Source of the DNA: Hexactinellida sp. DTS-2022
Lineage: Eukaryota > Porifera > Hexactinellida
Assembly (NCBI GenBank): GCA_028753945.1
Contig: JAPNXP010000005.1
Span: 3,968,001-4,032,000, forward strand
Direction: 5' to 3'
Length of the DNA: 64,000 nucleotides
The notes below the pieces were generated by a model. That model ran no database searches. It saw nothing but the letters and a program-made list of their open reading frames with translations, and had not been told where the DNA came from. A program made the translations under genes and the position numbers. Positions 34,043-45,800 of the stretch are shown piece by piece (positions within the stretch are counted from its first letter, which is position 1; the number at the start of each line of letters is the position of its first letter).

Positions 34043-34722
34043 ATAGCCAAACGGGGCAGGCATATTCAATAACCGGTCTTATTACAGCTGTGTAGAACAT
34101 CAGCAGGTCTAGGCTGTATAGCCCAGCCCTGCGAAGCTGCTTTAGGTGGTAGAGGCGTTTAGAGGCCTTGGAGTATATATAGTCGGTATTATCGGCCCAG
34201 GTTAGCTTGTCATTAATAACGACACCTAACAATTTAAAGGAAGACACTCGCTCTATCTCCATCCCCTCCCTGGATGGTTACAGGCGGGATAGCTGTTGGT
34301 TGTTTATGGAAACAGATGACCATGCCTTCGATTTTCTAACGTTGGGAACCATGTTGTTAGCAGAGGACCATGAAGTGGTCAGGTCCATGATGGATTGCAT
34401 TGAGCTAACACTCCCCTTCCCGACCCTGACCGTTAATGTTGTGTCATCCATGTACTTGTGAGTAGCACATGGAGGTGCAGGTCATTAATCAGGATAACGC
34501 AGAGGAGCCGGCCAAGCCATGTTCCCTGTGGTATAGATCCCTTCAGATGGACCCAGTCAGAGAGCTCCTAACATAGTCTCACCCTCTTGGACCTGTCGGA
34601 AAGGAAAGTCCCTATCCATCTGATGATGAATCCGGGTAATTCGTACATCTTACATTTGTTGATCAGCACTGTGTGGTCAACATGGTCAAAAGCCTTTCGG
34701 TAGTCCAATAGTACAGTTGCGT
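34043..34722 (-). pseudogene. LINE reverse transcriptase, 3' half, inverted
   Basis: Read leftward from 34722 the frames give LLDYRKAFDHVDHTVLINKC (catalytic block A), GSIPQGTWLGRLLCVILIND (block B), KYMDDTT (catalytic DD, block C), and the thumb side ERVSSFKLLGVVINDKLTW ending VIEYACPVWL. It starts at essentially the codon where the plus-strand LINE at 25915-26756 stops. The two therefore look like halves of one CR1/L2-like LINE separated by transposon insertion and later inversion. Frameshifts and stops are frequent. Confidence 0.85.
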
Positions 34723-34723
34723 C

Positions 34724-34830
34724 TGATTTTAACTCGCGTCTGATCTTAACTCGTTACTATAGCAGTACCATGGATATTTTTTTACAGTCTGATTTTAACT
34801 CGTTCTTGAATACTGAAAGTATGATTTCAT
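34724..34830 (+). repeat. Second copy of the Ginger-related end
   Basis: It repeats 33750-33860 in the same orientation (GTCTGATTTTAACTCG motifs, ACCATGGATA) and adjoins the inverted LINE half. I assign nothing to 34831-35063. Confidence 0.65.
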
Positions 34831-35653
34831 AATTTGCTTGTAATCATTGTTTGCAAAATAATCATTACCGAAAAGCGAAGGAATTTGTTAGTGGGAATAA
34901 AGCTTTGAAAATTTCATAATAGACATCTGTTATTGGAACTAAAATAGAGTTATAATTACGCAAGAAATGAAAATGTATTGTAAACATCCTGTGTTAGTTG
35001 ATAAATTATTTGAGAAGAATTATTGTTGAACTGTATGAATTGGTATAGGCTCAATCATAGCATTCTATACACAAGGCAATGGGCACTCACTCAAATTTCT
35101 GGACCAGGGATTGGTTAGTATAGTCAACTAAACATATGCAATGAAATTATTCTTCGAAATAAGTATTCCAGGGGGCTTCTACTTATGTAATTGTTTTTTA
35201 TGAAGGTAGTCATGTACAAGTCGCATATTTTGAGGTAGCACTTTGTCGAAATGACGTCACCGTTTTGTCTAATAGGCCAAATATGCTAAAACTTTGAACA
35301 CATGTAAAATGATCAATTTCGATTTTTCAAACAAATTGCTTTGACTAACCCTTATAGAAGTCATTTTACATTAAATATCTCAGAATCAATTATGGAATGT
35401 TACCACATTCCTATGTTGCTATGGAAACGTGATTTGAATGATTTAGGTCAGGTGTGTGCAACTTCTTTTAACACTGGGCCGCATTGTGCTTCTCAGATCT
35501 GTTCACGGGCCGCGATTCGGATAGTTTTCGAATCTTCAGATTTAGATTAGAAGAAAACATTGTTTAAATTTTGAATAATTAGGATGATTAAGTGTTTAGA
35601 CTAAGAGATTAGCTAAGCTGTAACTATATTCCTTCTCGAGATATGACCTAAAT

Positions 35654-35777
35654 CAGGGGTGTGCAGCCTGCGGCCCGCGAAGTAATCCTAACAATCACAG
35701 ATACCACACTAAAGAACACATATGTGACCTTGTGACAATATTTCTCTTACAATATTTCTCTTAGTTGCACACACCTG
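35654..35777. mobile_element. hAT-type MITE, TSD ACCTAAAT
   Basis: The ends CAGGGGTGTGCAGCC and CAGGTGTGTGCAAC (right end in reverse complement) are flanked by ACCTAAAT at 35646-35653 and 35778-35785. It is 124 bp long. A further CAGGTGTGTGCAAC end at 35449 belongs to the mirror arm of the hairpin. Confidence 0.85.
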
Positions 35778-35830
35778 ACCTAAATTATTCAAATCACGTT
35801 TCCATAGCAACATAGGGATGTGGTAACATT

Positions 35831-36205
35831 CAGAGGCGGCGCCACGCTGGGGCAAGGTGGGGCAAATGCCCCACCTGGCCTTCGGCTTGCCCCACCACTG
35901 GTGGGGCAAGCCTTATCAATAGCTTATAATTTATTTGGGCGCTTTTGAAGTTTTTTTCGCTCGTCTTCTTAATAGGACGCTTTTTTAACCCAATTTTGTA
36001 GCATGGATTACGTTTGAATTGGTTTTCATGTTTGCAAGCCTATCGGAAAGACGAATGGGGCTCATATTGTAGTAATAGTACTAGCACTATTGTGTGTCTA
36101 CCGATATTATTTGATAGTGGTTTTATAGTTAAACATTTTGCCCCATCTCAAATGTCCTTTGCCCCGGCCAGCCCCATCGCTCATTTTGGTCTCGCGCCGC
36201 CACTG
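35831..36205. mobile_element. hAT-type MITE, TSD GTAACATT
   Basis: The ends CAGAGGCGGCGCCACGC and CAGTGGCGGCGCGAG (right end in reverse complement) are flanked by GTAACATT at 35823-35830 and 36206-36213. The uninterrupted sequence is present in the other hairpin arm near 35400, which acts as an empty-site control for this insertion. Confidence 0.93.
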
Positions 36206-36477
36206 GTAACATTACATAATTGATTCTGAGATATTTAATGTAAAATGACTTCTATAAGGGTTAGTCAAAGCAATTTGTTTGAAAAATCGAAATTGAACAT
36301 TTACATGTGTTCAAAGTTTTAGCATATTTGGCCTATTAGACAAAACGGTGACGTAATTTCGACATAGTGCTACCTCAAAATATGCGTCTTGTACATGACT
36401 ACCTTCATAAAAAACAATTACATAAGTAGAAGCCCCCTGGAATACTTATTTCGAAGAATAATTTCATTGCATAATAT

Positions 36478-36646
36478 CAGGGCTGCATTTAGGGGGGGGG
36501 GGCGGGGCTTTCGCCCCCCCCCCTGAGTTTCCTTTTGCCCCCCCTGGGCTGCCCCCGGACCCCCTTAGTTGGATGGGCTTCGCCCCCTTATTTCTTTAAC
36601 CAACCCCATTTGCCCCCCCTGACCTAAAAACCTGTATGCAACCCTG
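36478..36646. mobile_element. hAT-like GC-rich MITE
   Basis: The ends CAGGGCTGCATTTAGG and CAGGGTTGCATACAGG (right end in reverse complement) enclose long G and C runs. The mirror arm at about 35123-35145 gives the empty site (ACATATGCAATG), so insertion in the CATATG region is clear even though the TSD is blurred. Confidence 0.75.
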
Positions 36647-37461
36647 TCATATGTTTAGTTGACTATACTAACCAATCCCTGGTCCAGAAATTTGAGTGAG
36701 TGCCATTGCCTTATGTATAGAAATAACTCTCTGACCGCAACCGATTCAGCTAACCCGAAAGTATTCAGAGGAGGTCGATGAAGATCATCGAACCAAATTT
36801 GACATACGAGTTGGCATGCGCTAAACACAAATTAATTAAGACATCCGCTCGGAGGGAGAAATTAGCTAAAAGATTATTCTCGACTATTTGTTTGAATTCA
36901 AGAGATAATGAGATTATTAGCACTTAATTCTTTATATGGTAATACACTCATTATCTCAAAGATGATTGAAGTTAGGCCTAGAAAATGTATTATCAATGAA
37001 TAGGAAGTTACCAATTGCGAATGGATCAGTATTAGCATAGTTTACATAAGATAGATAGTTTTTGAGTTATGGCTCATTTTAAGAAATATGCATTTCCCTG
37101 GCAACCGAGGAATGTGTCAACATTCCAATTATAATTTCGATATATTTCATTCAACTAGTTATGGACATCCTCATGTTCCAATCTTGAACATTTATAACGC
37201 GTTTAACTATGTTAAAAGCAGGCTATAAAACACGATAATTCCAACGAAAAATAGCGATTACGTATTCAAATGGTGATATTCACAATTCTAAAGGGTGTTA
37301 TGTATGCCTTGATATCATGTTCCAAACTTCCTATATAATTATAATGCATTTCTCAGGTCTGTCATTACTAACTATTGAGATAAAGATATGTTAGCTAATA
37401 ATCAATAGCCTTTAAGTATACCATGGTTCGGAGTAGTAGTAAGGCCTTATATAACGAATGT

Positions 37462-37833
37462 CACGAATTAGCTAATTAAATTTCTAAATAATGATCATTC
37501 TGAGGGAATCATAATATACAAATTCTGATTTCAAATTTGGATACCACATGGTCGAATTACTATACTACGTATAGGCATTTAATTTCTAATCATTACGGTA
37601 ATTTTCCACTGAGATACAGCCACATTCCCATTTGTTCACTTGTGCCACAAGTGGCACGTGGCAGGGATACTTATGCCACTTGATGGATGTAGGATAAAAA
37701 TTACTTAAATTTATAACTAAGCAACATATTTAAAGTGTTTCAGAGTAGGTTAAACAGTCGTTAATAAGCTACAAGAAGCATATTGTGTCTGGAGTAAAAT
37801 TTCTGTTGTACAGATACTTTTTGTCGGTTGGTG
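37462..37833 (-). mobile_element. Minus-strand copy of the GCCAAAAGTATTTG MITE
   Basis: It is the reverse complement of about 42137-42520, including GTGCCACAAGTGGCACGTGGC near 37640 and the end GTACAGATACTTTTTGTCGG. With the 42-kb copy it forms a 4.3-kb-apart inverted pair. A minus-oriented fragment of the 930-1190 repeat follows at 37855-37960. Confidence 0.75.
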
Positions 37834-38360
37834 TAATTCGCACCCTCTGAGTCTTAGAGAGTGCGAATTATGTGCGATTATTATGTGCGATTTGTCTAAG
37901 AGATAAAAATCTGAAAACTTAATAGAATATGTACATAAATAACGCGGACATATTGATAATACACCATTGTCAATAAGAATAAAATGCAAATATAGTATTC
38001 TTTCATCAAAGAAGAGACAAGTGATTGCAATTTAATGAATTCCTAAGTGTTAACTTAAATGTACCAGTGATTAAGATTTCAAATCTTAAATAGTAGTCAA
38101 AATACCTTATATCAAATGCTAAGAGAAACAAACCTTTATATGAAGTAACGAATCTTTTAAGATGTCGATCAGTATTCAAAATCTTCTCAGCAAATATATC
38201 CAACTTGTTCAAAAAAAGTATCTAAAGAATATCATTGTGATTAATAAATCTAAAATTACAGGTGTGCTGAAAGGATTTATTTTGGAGGACTATATTTGGG
38301 TGGTCGGAAGGTGTTTCGGCTGGTAACGTTCTTTGATATGTCGGAAGTTACTGTCTAGCC

Positions 38361-38869
38361 CAGGGATCGGTAACCCCCGGCCCGCGGGCCAGATCTGGCC
38401 CGCGAGGTGAAATTATCCGGCCCGCTGCTCTCTATAAACATGCTCATGGTGACCTCCGATTCGGTCATTCAAATGAAATCCAAATACGGCACACCCTCGA
38501 GAATCGGAACAGAGGTGTTCCGATTCAAAAAAATCTGTTCCGAATTGTGAATTCGTACGGATTAGTGAAGTAATAGGATTTCTATCGTCCTCTATAAAAT
38601 GAAACACTGATATTCCGAACAAAACAAGTCCAAACCTTTTAAATAAAAACTAAACATATAACAATACTACCTAAATACTTCTCTAAGACATTCTTCATTA
38701 TTCCATTGTAATATTAAATTATTTTATTCTCCAAATTTATATGAAAAATAGTTTTGGATCTGCTGTTCGGATAGCGAGGTTCGGATTAGCGAGGGTGTAC
38801 AATATTTTTATAATAATAGTATGCTAACAGGTAAATTAATCAATCTAGCCCGCAGGTTGCCGACCCCTG
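38361..38869. mobile_element. hAT-type (Charlie-like) MITE
   Basis: The ends CAGGGATCGGTAACCCCCGG and CAGGGGTCGGCAACCTGCGG (right end in reverse complement) followed by GCCCGC words are typical of animal Charlie-type elements. The flanks read GTCTAGCC on the left and GTCTCTAGCC shortly after the right end, an imperfect TSD. A Tigger/mariner-like MITE is nested (38490-38800). Confidence 0.75.
38490..38800. mobile_element. Tigger/mariner-like MITE nested in the hAT element
   Basis: The ends CACACCCTCGAGAATCGGAAC and TACACCCTCGCTAATCCGAAC (right end in reverse complement) show the ACACCCTCG pattern common in pogo-type MITEs. Internal GTTCCGATTC/GGTTCGGATT words recur. It is non-coding. Confidence 0.7.
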
Positions 38870-41366
38870 AAGTCTCTAGCCCAATAAATTTCAGATATAT
38901 TCGAGTTTGAGTATTAAAATAATAGATGATGAGCAGGCTTGCAAAAGATCAGGAAATAACTTGGCCTGACCTGAACCTATTTTTTGAACACTGACCTGAA
39001 CTGAACTGAACTTTTGGTATGGTTTTTGCCTATCAAAGGGTCAACTCGATTTGATTTAATTTTTCAGATTAGTGATTCAATTGAACTTGTGAGGTATGTA
39101 AAGAACGAAATTGTCAATAGGAGAGCTTAAATGTCATCTGCGAATATAATACTAAGGCATTGCTGTTGATCTTCATGTAGTGAATGAAAATGACCTGATT
39201 GAACTGAAAGAAGTGACCTGACCTAACCTGACAGTGCGGGACGTTATATGTTGAACGATCTCTAAACCCGGCACAATACATTGGTATAATCGAAGTAATT
39301 TTGAAACCATCACCTCAAGGTATGAACTCGGTCACTTAAAGATGTTACAATCCTTAAAGTACATGTTGCACGCTAGTAACTTAGTGCGCATGTATGTACT
39401 ATACTAGCATGCTGCACGTATATGCTGCAACATCCACATTATTAATTGGAAGATTTTTCATGAAAAGAGCTGTCTTTAGGGAGGGAGCATAAAGTGATGA
39501 TGAGAGAGCACTTTTCCTGACTAGTAGCATAGGCGAATAGTAATTTTACTTTTATACATTAAATACCATAAATTTATATTCTGAATGGGACTGGGATTAA
39601 ATCATAAATCTCCAATTCCGTAAGAAAATGGCCCCATCTCTGATAAGAATACTCAGCTTAGAAAAAATTTAACTTCAAGTAGTATGAATATATGGGATTA
39701 TTCTAAAAAATAATCCATAGTGCTGAGAACTGAAACTGGAATCTAACTGAAATAGTTGCTAACGCTTTTACTTAAATGTAACTGTAACTGATAAATTTAC
39801 TTCTCCAATTGAAATTCGCAACATTATTTGACCCCCAGCCTTGCCCTCCCTAAGGCGCCGGCGGTACACCAGCTGCACGGTGCACCCGTTTCTACAGGTT
39901 AATATTTCCCCCCCGAAAAATCTGAATCAAAACTAACTAACAAACTGACTGAATAATCAATAACTCTAACTCAACTCAACTCAAAATCACTAATAATCAA
40001 CAACATGTTAAATCAATAAAAATATTTTCTTAACTGTGCATGAAGGGGGGGTCGCGGGACGCCTTTGCCCCCCCCCCCCCCCCCCCCCGTTTTGGATAAT
40101 AATTTCTACTCGTGCACCCGTTGCTCCGGCGGGTCGCCGGCGCCCCAGCCTCCTCTAAATGTTATGAACGAGATAAATAAGAATACTAGTGAGTGATCTG
40201 AGTTTAGTGGTAGATGACAGCTTGGAAGTTTTCGTTTTACAAAATTGTCTGTTTTGTCGTGTAAAAATGGTAGCCATGCATTAACAATGCAGCAGATTGC
40301 TGATCCGATCTCTCAATAATTTCAAAATTTCAAGTTTATAGAAACACCCTTTGTATCATTGAAGGTTTAAAATCTCTATTTTAGCCAGAAACATTGAAAT
40401 TTAAACTTAATGTGAAATCGTCTACTAAATTTCAATACCGACATTAACCTATCGACAATCGGCCCAAATTTATCAACCTTTAGATATTAGAACCATTGGG
40501 AGTAGGTATTATACGGGACTATAATTGAACACTACTAAGGTCACTAGACTATGAATCTTGTATGTCAAAAAGGTCATTTTTATCACGCTCCTAAACACAA
40601 ACATATTCCAATTAATACGCCTCTTAGTCTAGGCGTAAGGCTCGCTCCAGGTTAAACCCTGATTGGGGGCACCGTGTAGACAATAACTGTAACTGTAGCT
40701 GTTACTGAAATGTACCCTTTTTAAAAAGAAACAGAACTTAATCAATTCCGCATTTAGTTCGCAGCTCTAACTATTCAGTATATAGAAGGAAGTTTATAAT
40801 TGATGGACAAATAGAATTTCTTCGATACTTGTGATTATCACGAACTCCCCAAAGAATATGAAGTGTAAACTGAGTCTGAGTGATGCATAATTGAAAAACC
40901 CCCGCTTCTTTAAGTAATATATAGAATTTAAAAAAATTCATAATTAGTGAAAATAGATAACTTGACAATATTAAATAAATAATCAACTATAATTCATTTG
41001 CATTACAAATACTTGCATCTAAATATTACATCTTCATAAACTTACCATGTCAGTCTTTTGAAAAAATTTATTGTTGCATATTGCCTGGAACAACGTCAGA
41101 GCTTCATCTAACCGATTCTATAAACATAAATATTGGAAGATATAATAACAGGGCTTAATGGAACTCTCAAGTATGAGATTAAAGGAATAATGATTAGGAC
41201 AAACAATGGTGTTCAACTGTAAATGTGGCATAATTCTAATTATTAAAAATTCACTTAATTTGGATCCCATGAGGCCAAGGAAAATTCATGTCAGTCATTA
41301 AATAGCTGGAGTTTCAGCTATCAAAACCTGGTAAATTTGACGTCCGTTTAGTTATTTTTATGAGTT
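38870..41366. other. Mostly featureless stretch with one GC-rich island
   Basis: No gene was found. At 38940-39240 the words CCTGACCTGAAC recur, possibly one end of an element. At 39835-40150 there is a GC-rich island with GGCGCCGGCG on the left and CGCCGGCGCC on the right and a run of about 22 C near 40070-40090, probably a MITE whose borders I could not settle. Confidence 0.45.
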
Positions 41367-42000
41367 GTATCATGGCCTACTTAATATACGGCTATATATG
41401 TCGCCGAGAAGGCCATAAAACAAAGAGGCCAGTTTCTAATTTTCAAAATGGAGAATTGATCTTTATTCGAATAATTAGCAATGATAGAGCTGAAAAGTGT
41501 ATTACAGTGGAAGCCGCTTAATCGGGACGCCTCGGGAGTAGGAATTTAGTCCCGTTTATCCGGTTCTCCCGATTAACCGATATACTTTATACTATTTGAT
41601 ACGAATTGGTTTCCAAAGCCTCGTCCCGAATAACCGAATTTCCCGATTAACCGTCTCCCGATTAAGCGGCTTCCACTGTATAACTATATAAGAATATGGT
41701 ATCCAGGTATACATAGCACCCTCCAGAATTGTGATATGTCATCATCTGATGACGTTATGGTTATTTTGATTGCGAATTATCTTGTTTTTCTAGCATACTT
41801 TTAACATAGTTAAACGCGTTATAAATGTTCAAAATTGGAACATGGTTATACCCAGAAGTAGTAGAATAAAATATATCGAAATTATAAATGGAATGTGTCA
41901 ACATTCCATTTATAATTTCGATATATTTTATAAACTGGCCACTTTGTTTTAAGGCCTTCTCGGCGACATATATAGCCGTATATTAAGTAGGCCATGGTTG
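41367..42000. repeat. Foldback element with TAGCCGTATATTAAGTAGG arms
   Basis: CATGGCCTACTTAATATACGG at 41372 is mirrored by CCGTATATTAAGTAGGCCATG ending near 41996; the arms are about 65 bp. A further hairpin (ATTATAAATGGAATG and its complement) lies at 41868-41928. A Tigger-like MITE is inserted at 41503-41680. A third arm-like fragment is at 21150-21215. Confidence 0.75.
41503..41680. mobile_element. Tigger/pogo-like MITE with 24-bp perfect ends
   Basis: The ends TACAGTGGAAGCCGCTTAAT are identical in both orientations and continue into ATCGGGA. TA borders each side. CCCGATTAACCG-type words fill the 178-bp element. Confidence 0.9.
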
Positions 42001-42136
42001 TAGTCACTCTAATTAAAGCGAATTTTCACAAGCGATCTGCAAATATAATTTGCGATTCCCAAGTATCACTCTTTGGAATCCGGGTACTGGAAACACCATA
42101 TAAGTACCAATATAATGGGATATATACCTAAACCAA

Positions 42137-42663
42137 CCGACAAAAAGTATTTGTACAACAGAAATTTTACTCCAGAAACATTATGCTTCTTGTACTTATC
42201 AACGGCTATTTAACCTACTCTGAAAATATGTTGCTTAGTTATAAATTTAAGTAATTTTTATCCTACATCCATCAAGTGGCATAAGTATCCCTGCCACGTG
42301 CCACTTGTGGCACAAGTGGAACAAATGGGAATGTGGCTGTATCTCAGTGGAAAATTACCGTAATGATTAGAAATTAAATGCTTATACGTAGTATAGTAAT
42401 TCGACCATGTGGTATCAAAATTTGAAATCAGAATTTGTATATTATGATTCCCTCAGAATGATCATTATTTAGAAATTTAATTAGCTAATTGTATAGTTAA
42501 TGAGTTTAACACCTTAATAAAAATGTAAATTCAAATATTAGTTTATTTATTTGAGTCATCATATCGTTTTATGTCAACATCCATGCTGAAGCATCTAATT
42601 ATCCTGCTATAAGCTTGAATGTATGAATACACATTATTGTTGTTCAAATACTTTTGGCCGATT
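42137..42663 (+). mobile_element. Fullest copy of the GCCAAAAGTATTTG MITE family
   Basis: It runs from GACAAAAAGTATTTGTACAAC to the mirrored CAAATACTTTTGGCC, with the GCCACGTGCCACTTGTGGCAC palindrome at about 42292. It is about 527 bp and non-coding, and serves as reference for the copies at 1948, 14701 and 37462. Confidence 0.75.
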
Positions 42664-43478
42664 GATGTATATACTTTATACTATTAAAACATAAGGCTGG
42701 ATATATACGTATACTGTAGTGTATATTTGTATGTATAATTGAGAAAATTTCAAAATATACTCAACTTTTACTGACACTCGAATATAAAACTATATCTTTC
42801 CGAATCTACTCAAGTTTTTCAAAGTAATTCCAATTCTACCCAAGTTTTTCAAAATAATTCCAATTCTGCTCAAGTTTTTGTCAATAAATCGAAATCAATT
42901 CAACTTTTCAATAAATTCAAAGGGCGCTAGTAAGAATAATATTCGAATCATCAAGTTCATAAAACAATTTTTACACCATATAAGATTAGTTTAGAATATA
43001 TTCCAGTACATAGGAGTACCGAGTAGGAATATCTTTCTCGAACCCAAGATAATTTACTACAAGGAAAACCAATATAAAACTAAATAATGTTGATTATTCA
43101 CTCAATCTACTATCTATTAAAGCACAATTGTTGTGTGTCTGCGTGTGTGTATTTGCGTGCTTGTACAGAATTAATACTAGGAAAGACCATAAGGTCTAGA
43201 AACCTGAAAATTTGCATGTAGGGTTAAATCTACACGCTGACAATATTCTACACGTATGGGTTTTCTAAACGAAATAACGCGATGATGACGTCATAAAGGC
43301 ACATATTTGGGAATACTCTTTCAGTTTTTATCCGATTCGCCCACAATTTTAGATGGCAAGACCACATGAAATAATCTAGTTGTCCTAAATGTAGGATTCT
43401 TAAACATAATATTCTACGATAACTTGTATTTGTTGCGGCTAACTGTTTCATTGCGAATAAGGTCAAGAATTATAATTC
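42664..43478. other. No recognisable feature
   Basis: AT-rich. CTCAAGTTTTTCAAA recurs at 42808-42870 as a weak tandem, and a TGTGTGTCTGCGTGTG stretch lies near 43133. No gene is seen. Confidence 0.45.
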
Positions 43479-43623
43479 ATTGCCGGCGCCACGTATTATG
43501 AGGTGGGGGTGTAGTGGGTGTCCACTGTATAGTCTAGTGGGTGTCACTGTCCAAGCAACGCTTCATTTCCTTGAGGCAGTGGGTGTCCGGACACCCAGGA
43601 CACCCCCGGTGGCACAGGCCCTG
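43479..43623. mobile_element. Small MITE-like element flanked by TAATTC
   Basis: The left end ATTGCCGGCGCCACG and right end (reverse complement CAGGGCCTGTGCCACC) are weakly inverted and enclose GTGGGTGTCC/GGACACCC pairs. TAATTC occurs directly outside each end (43473-43478, 43624-43629). The class is uncertain. Confidence 0.5.
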
Positions 43624-44027
43624 TAATTCTATGGTCATTACTAAAACTTGTGAGAAACGTAAATTGAAAAAGTTTAACCAATAATTCTTCCTGTTTAAAA
43701 AGATTTCCTCAATTTGTAGTAACCATTATTTATGTTAATCTCGATTTTTACTGTGCCGACTATACTATAGTATAGTGGCCCAGTTCTAATCTTACTGCCT
43801 TGAATATTATTATTATTATTTTTACTGTGCCGACTATACTATAGTATAGTGGCCCAGTATTAGAATCACTGCCTATATTATTATTACTGTGCCGACTATA
43901 CTATAGTATAGTGGCCCAGTATTGGAATCACTTCCTTTATTTTTATTACTGTGCCGACTATACTATAGTATAGTGGCCCAGTATTGGAATCACTGCCTTT
44001 ATTTATATTATTATTATTATTTTTATT

Positions 44028-45320
44028 TTTTCTCCGTAGACGGTGCCCTGGCCTGAGCTTTATAGTTAATGGGCTGAAACTTGGCATGTAGGTGCGTATG
44101 GACCGTCTAATTTACACCTGGGGTTACGATTTTTGATTAACGAATTTTTGACACATCTTTAACACCTTTCAAAATTTGTCTGGTCCATAACTCAAAATAT
44201 GTTTTACTAAACCCCCAAATTTTATTTCACATTTGGATTCACCATAAAATTCTGCGTCTGATGGGAGAGGAATATTTTCAAAAATATGTTTAATTTCTGC
44301 CATAAATGGGGTTTGAAATTTCTTTGTTTACTCACACTTCAATTTCAGTAAAAGTGTTAAATCTAATTCTATTGTTTCAACTTGTAATAATTATATTGAT
44401 TTAACTTGTTAAATCTTACTCTATTGTTTCAACTTGAGATAAATATATTGATTCAACTTATAAATTCCAGCTGGCTTCTATTTAATTGTAGTATTACTAT
44501 ACAATGGATTAAATAAAATATAATGATATAAGGAATTTGTTGACTAAACTCAAATCACCGTGGATAACATTGCTAAAATAAATAACTAATAATTTAATTT
44601 ATTATCAATAAGTAATGAATGAATGGCATTAAACTAAAGATGGTTTATGATAGAACCATTAAGATTTTACATACCACAACAACGACAGATTATGTGATTA
44701 TATTTACTTCTGCGTTAATATTATTGCACTGTTAATATACTGACGTAATTAATTATAATTAATTCAGTCAGTATATGACTTATATAGATGCTTCCAATTT
44801 GTTTATTAGGGGTTATCGAGTGTGCGGAATTGAAATTTGATGGACAAATTAATTTATATATTATTTATGACAAAATAATTAAACTTAATAAATATAAGTT
44901 GACATTGAAATTGGTGTTAAATTATTAATAATATTAATAATTATATATACTAATTAATTAAATATCATAAATCTCAGAGATCATAGAAGATAGAAACAAA
45001 CTTTCAATTTATCAATTGGTCCTTATGGCACGTGCCACCTATACAAGTGGGTCTTGACACCTTGAGGTGATGATGACATCGTTAAAAAAATGTGTTTTTA
45101 CAATTTTGTTAATTCGATATTAAAAATGGGTTAGTTCATGTTGGGTGATGACCCAAAACTCACATAAAAAATCCTGAGTCATCAGTTGTTATATTCTACT
45201 GAAACTTGAATATCTTTGAAATGAAGTGAGCTAAAACGAAACTTCCAACTCATTAAGAGTCGTTGCCTTTTGAAACACCTTTCTGAAATAATTTAACACC
45301 TTCATAGTGATGATGACTAG
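44028..45320 (+). repeat. 1.3-kb spacer unit, near-identical to 53366-54660
   Basis: This unit and 53366-54660 share long identical runs, including the unusual junction where a CTCCGTAGACGG spacer passes into the other spacer type at GTTAAGATTTTACATACC. Their similarity is much higher than to other units, indicating a recent copy 9.3 kb away. Confidence 0.8.
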
Positions 45321-45453
45321 GCGAAAAAAAATCCAAAATTGCAGCTTGTGCCGACAGCATCTTCCTTTGGAGGCACTATCAATAAACCACCACCAAAATA
45401 TAGTGCCACCAAAGGAACATGCGTAGGCACAGGCTGCAATTTTGGATTTTTTT

Positions 45454-45800
45454 ACTGTGCCGACTATACTATAGTATAGTGGCCCAGTATTGGAATCACT
45501 GCCTTTATTACTGTGCCGACTATACTATAGTATAGTGGCCCAGTAATAGAATCACTGCCTTTATTACTGTGCCGACTATACTATAGTATAGTGGCCCAGT
45601 ATTGGAATCACTGCCTTTATTACTGTGCCGACTATACTATAGTATAGTGGCCCAGTATTGGAATCACTGCCTTTATTTTTACTGTGCCGACTATACTATA
45701 GTATAGTGGCCCAGTTCTAATCTTACTGCCTTGGTTATTACTGTGCCGACTATACTACAGTATAGTGGCCCAGTTCTAATCTTACTGCCTTGGTTAGTTA
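45454..45800 (+). repeat. Palindrome B cluster, six tandem copies
   Basis: A ~56-bp unit contains CTGTGCCGACTATACTATAG followed by its near mirror TATAGTGGCCCAG and a short linker (TATTGGAATCACTGCC or TTCTAATCTTACTGCC). The 18-bp core ACTATACTATAGTATAGT is a perfect palindrome, except in the sixth copy, where one base has changed (TACTACAGTA). Confidence 0.88.

Larger units (their letters stand above)
35064..36721. repeat. Long hairpin with ~400-bp arms
   Basis: Left arm 35064-35463 and right arm 35764-36721 are reverse complements over about 400 bp (for example AACAAATTGCTTTGACTAACC on the left and its complement at 36258-36278). The right arm is longer because two hAT-type MITEs lie in it (35831-36205, 36478-36646). 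The loop holds a third (35654-35777). Arm identity is high, so the structure is either young or kept alike by gene conversion. Confidence 0.85.

Noticed and set aside
39835..40150. GC-rich inverted island with a long C run
   Set aside because: It is probably a MITE, but no consistent borders or TSD could be read and the C run may be an assembly weakness; kept only as a note on the stretch.
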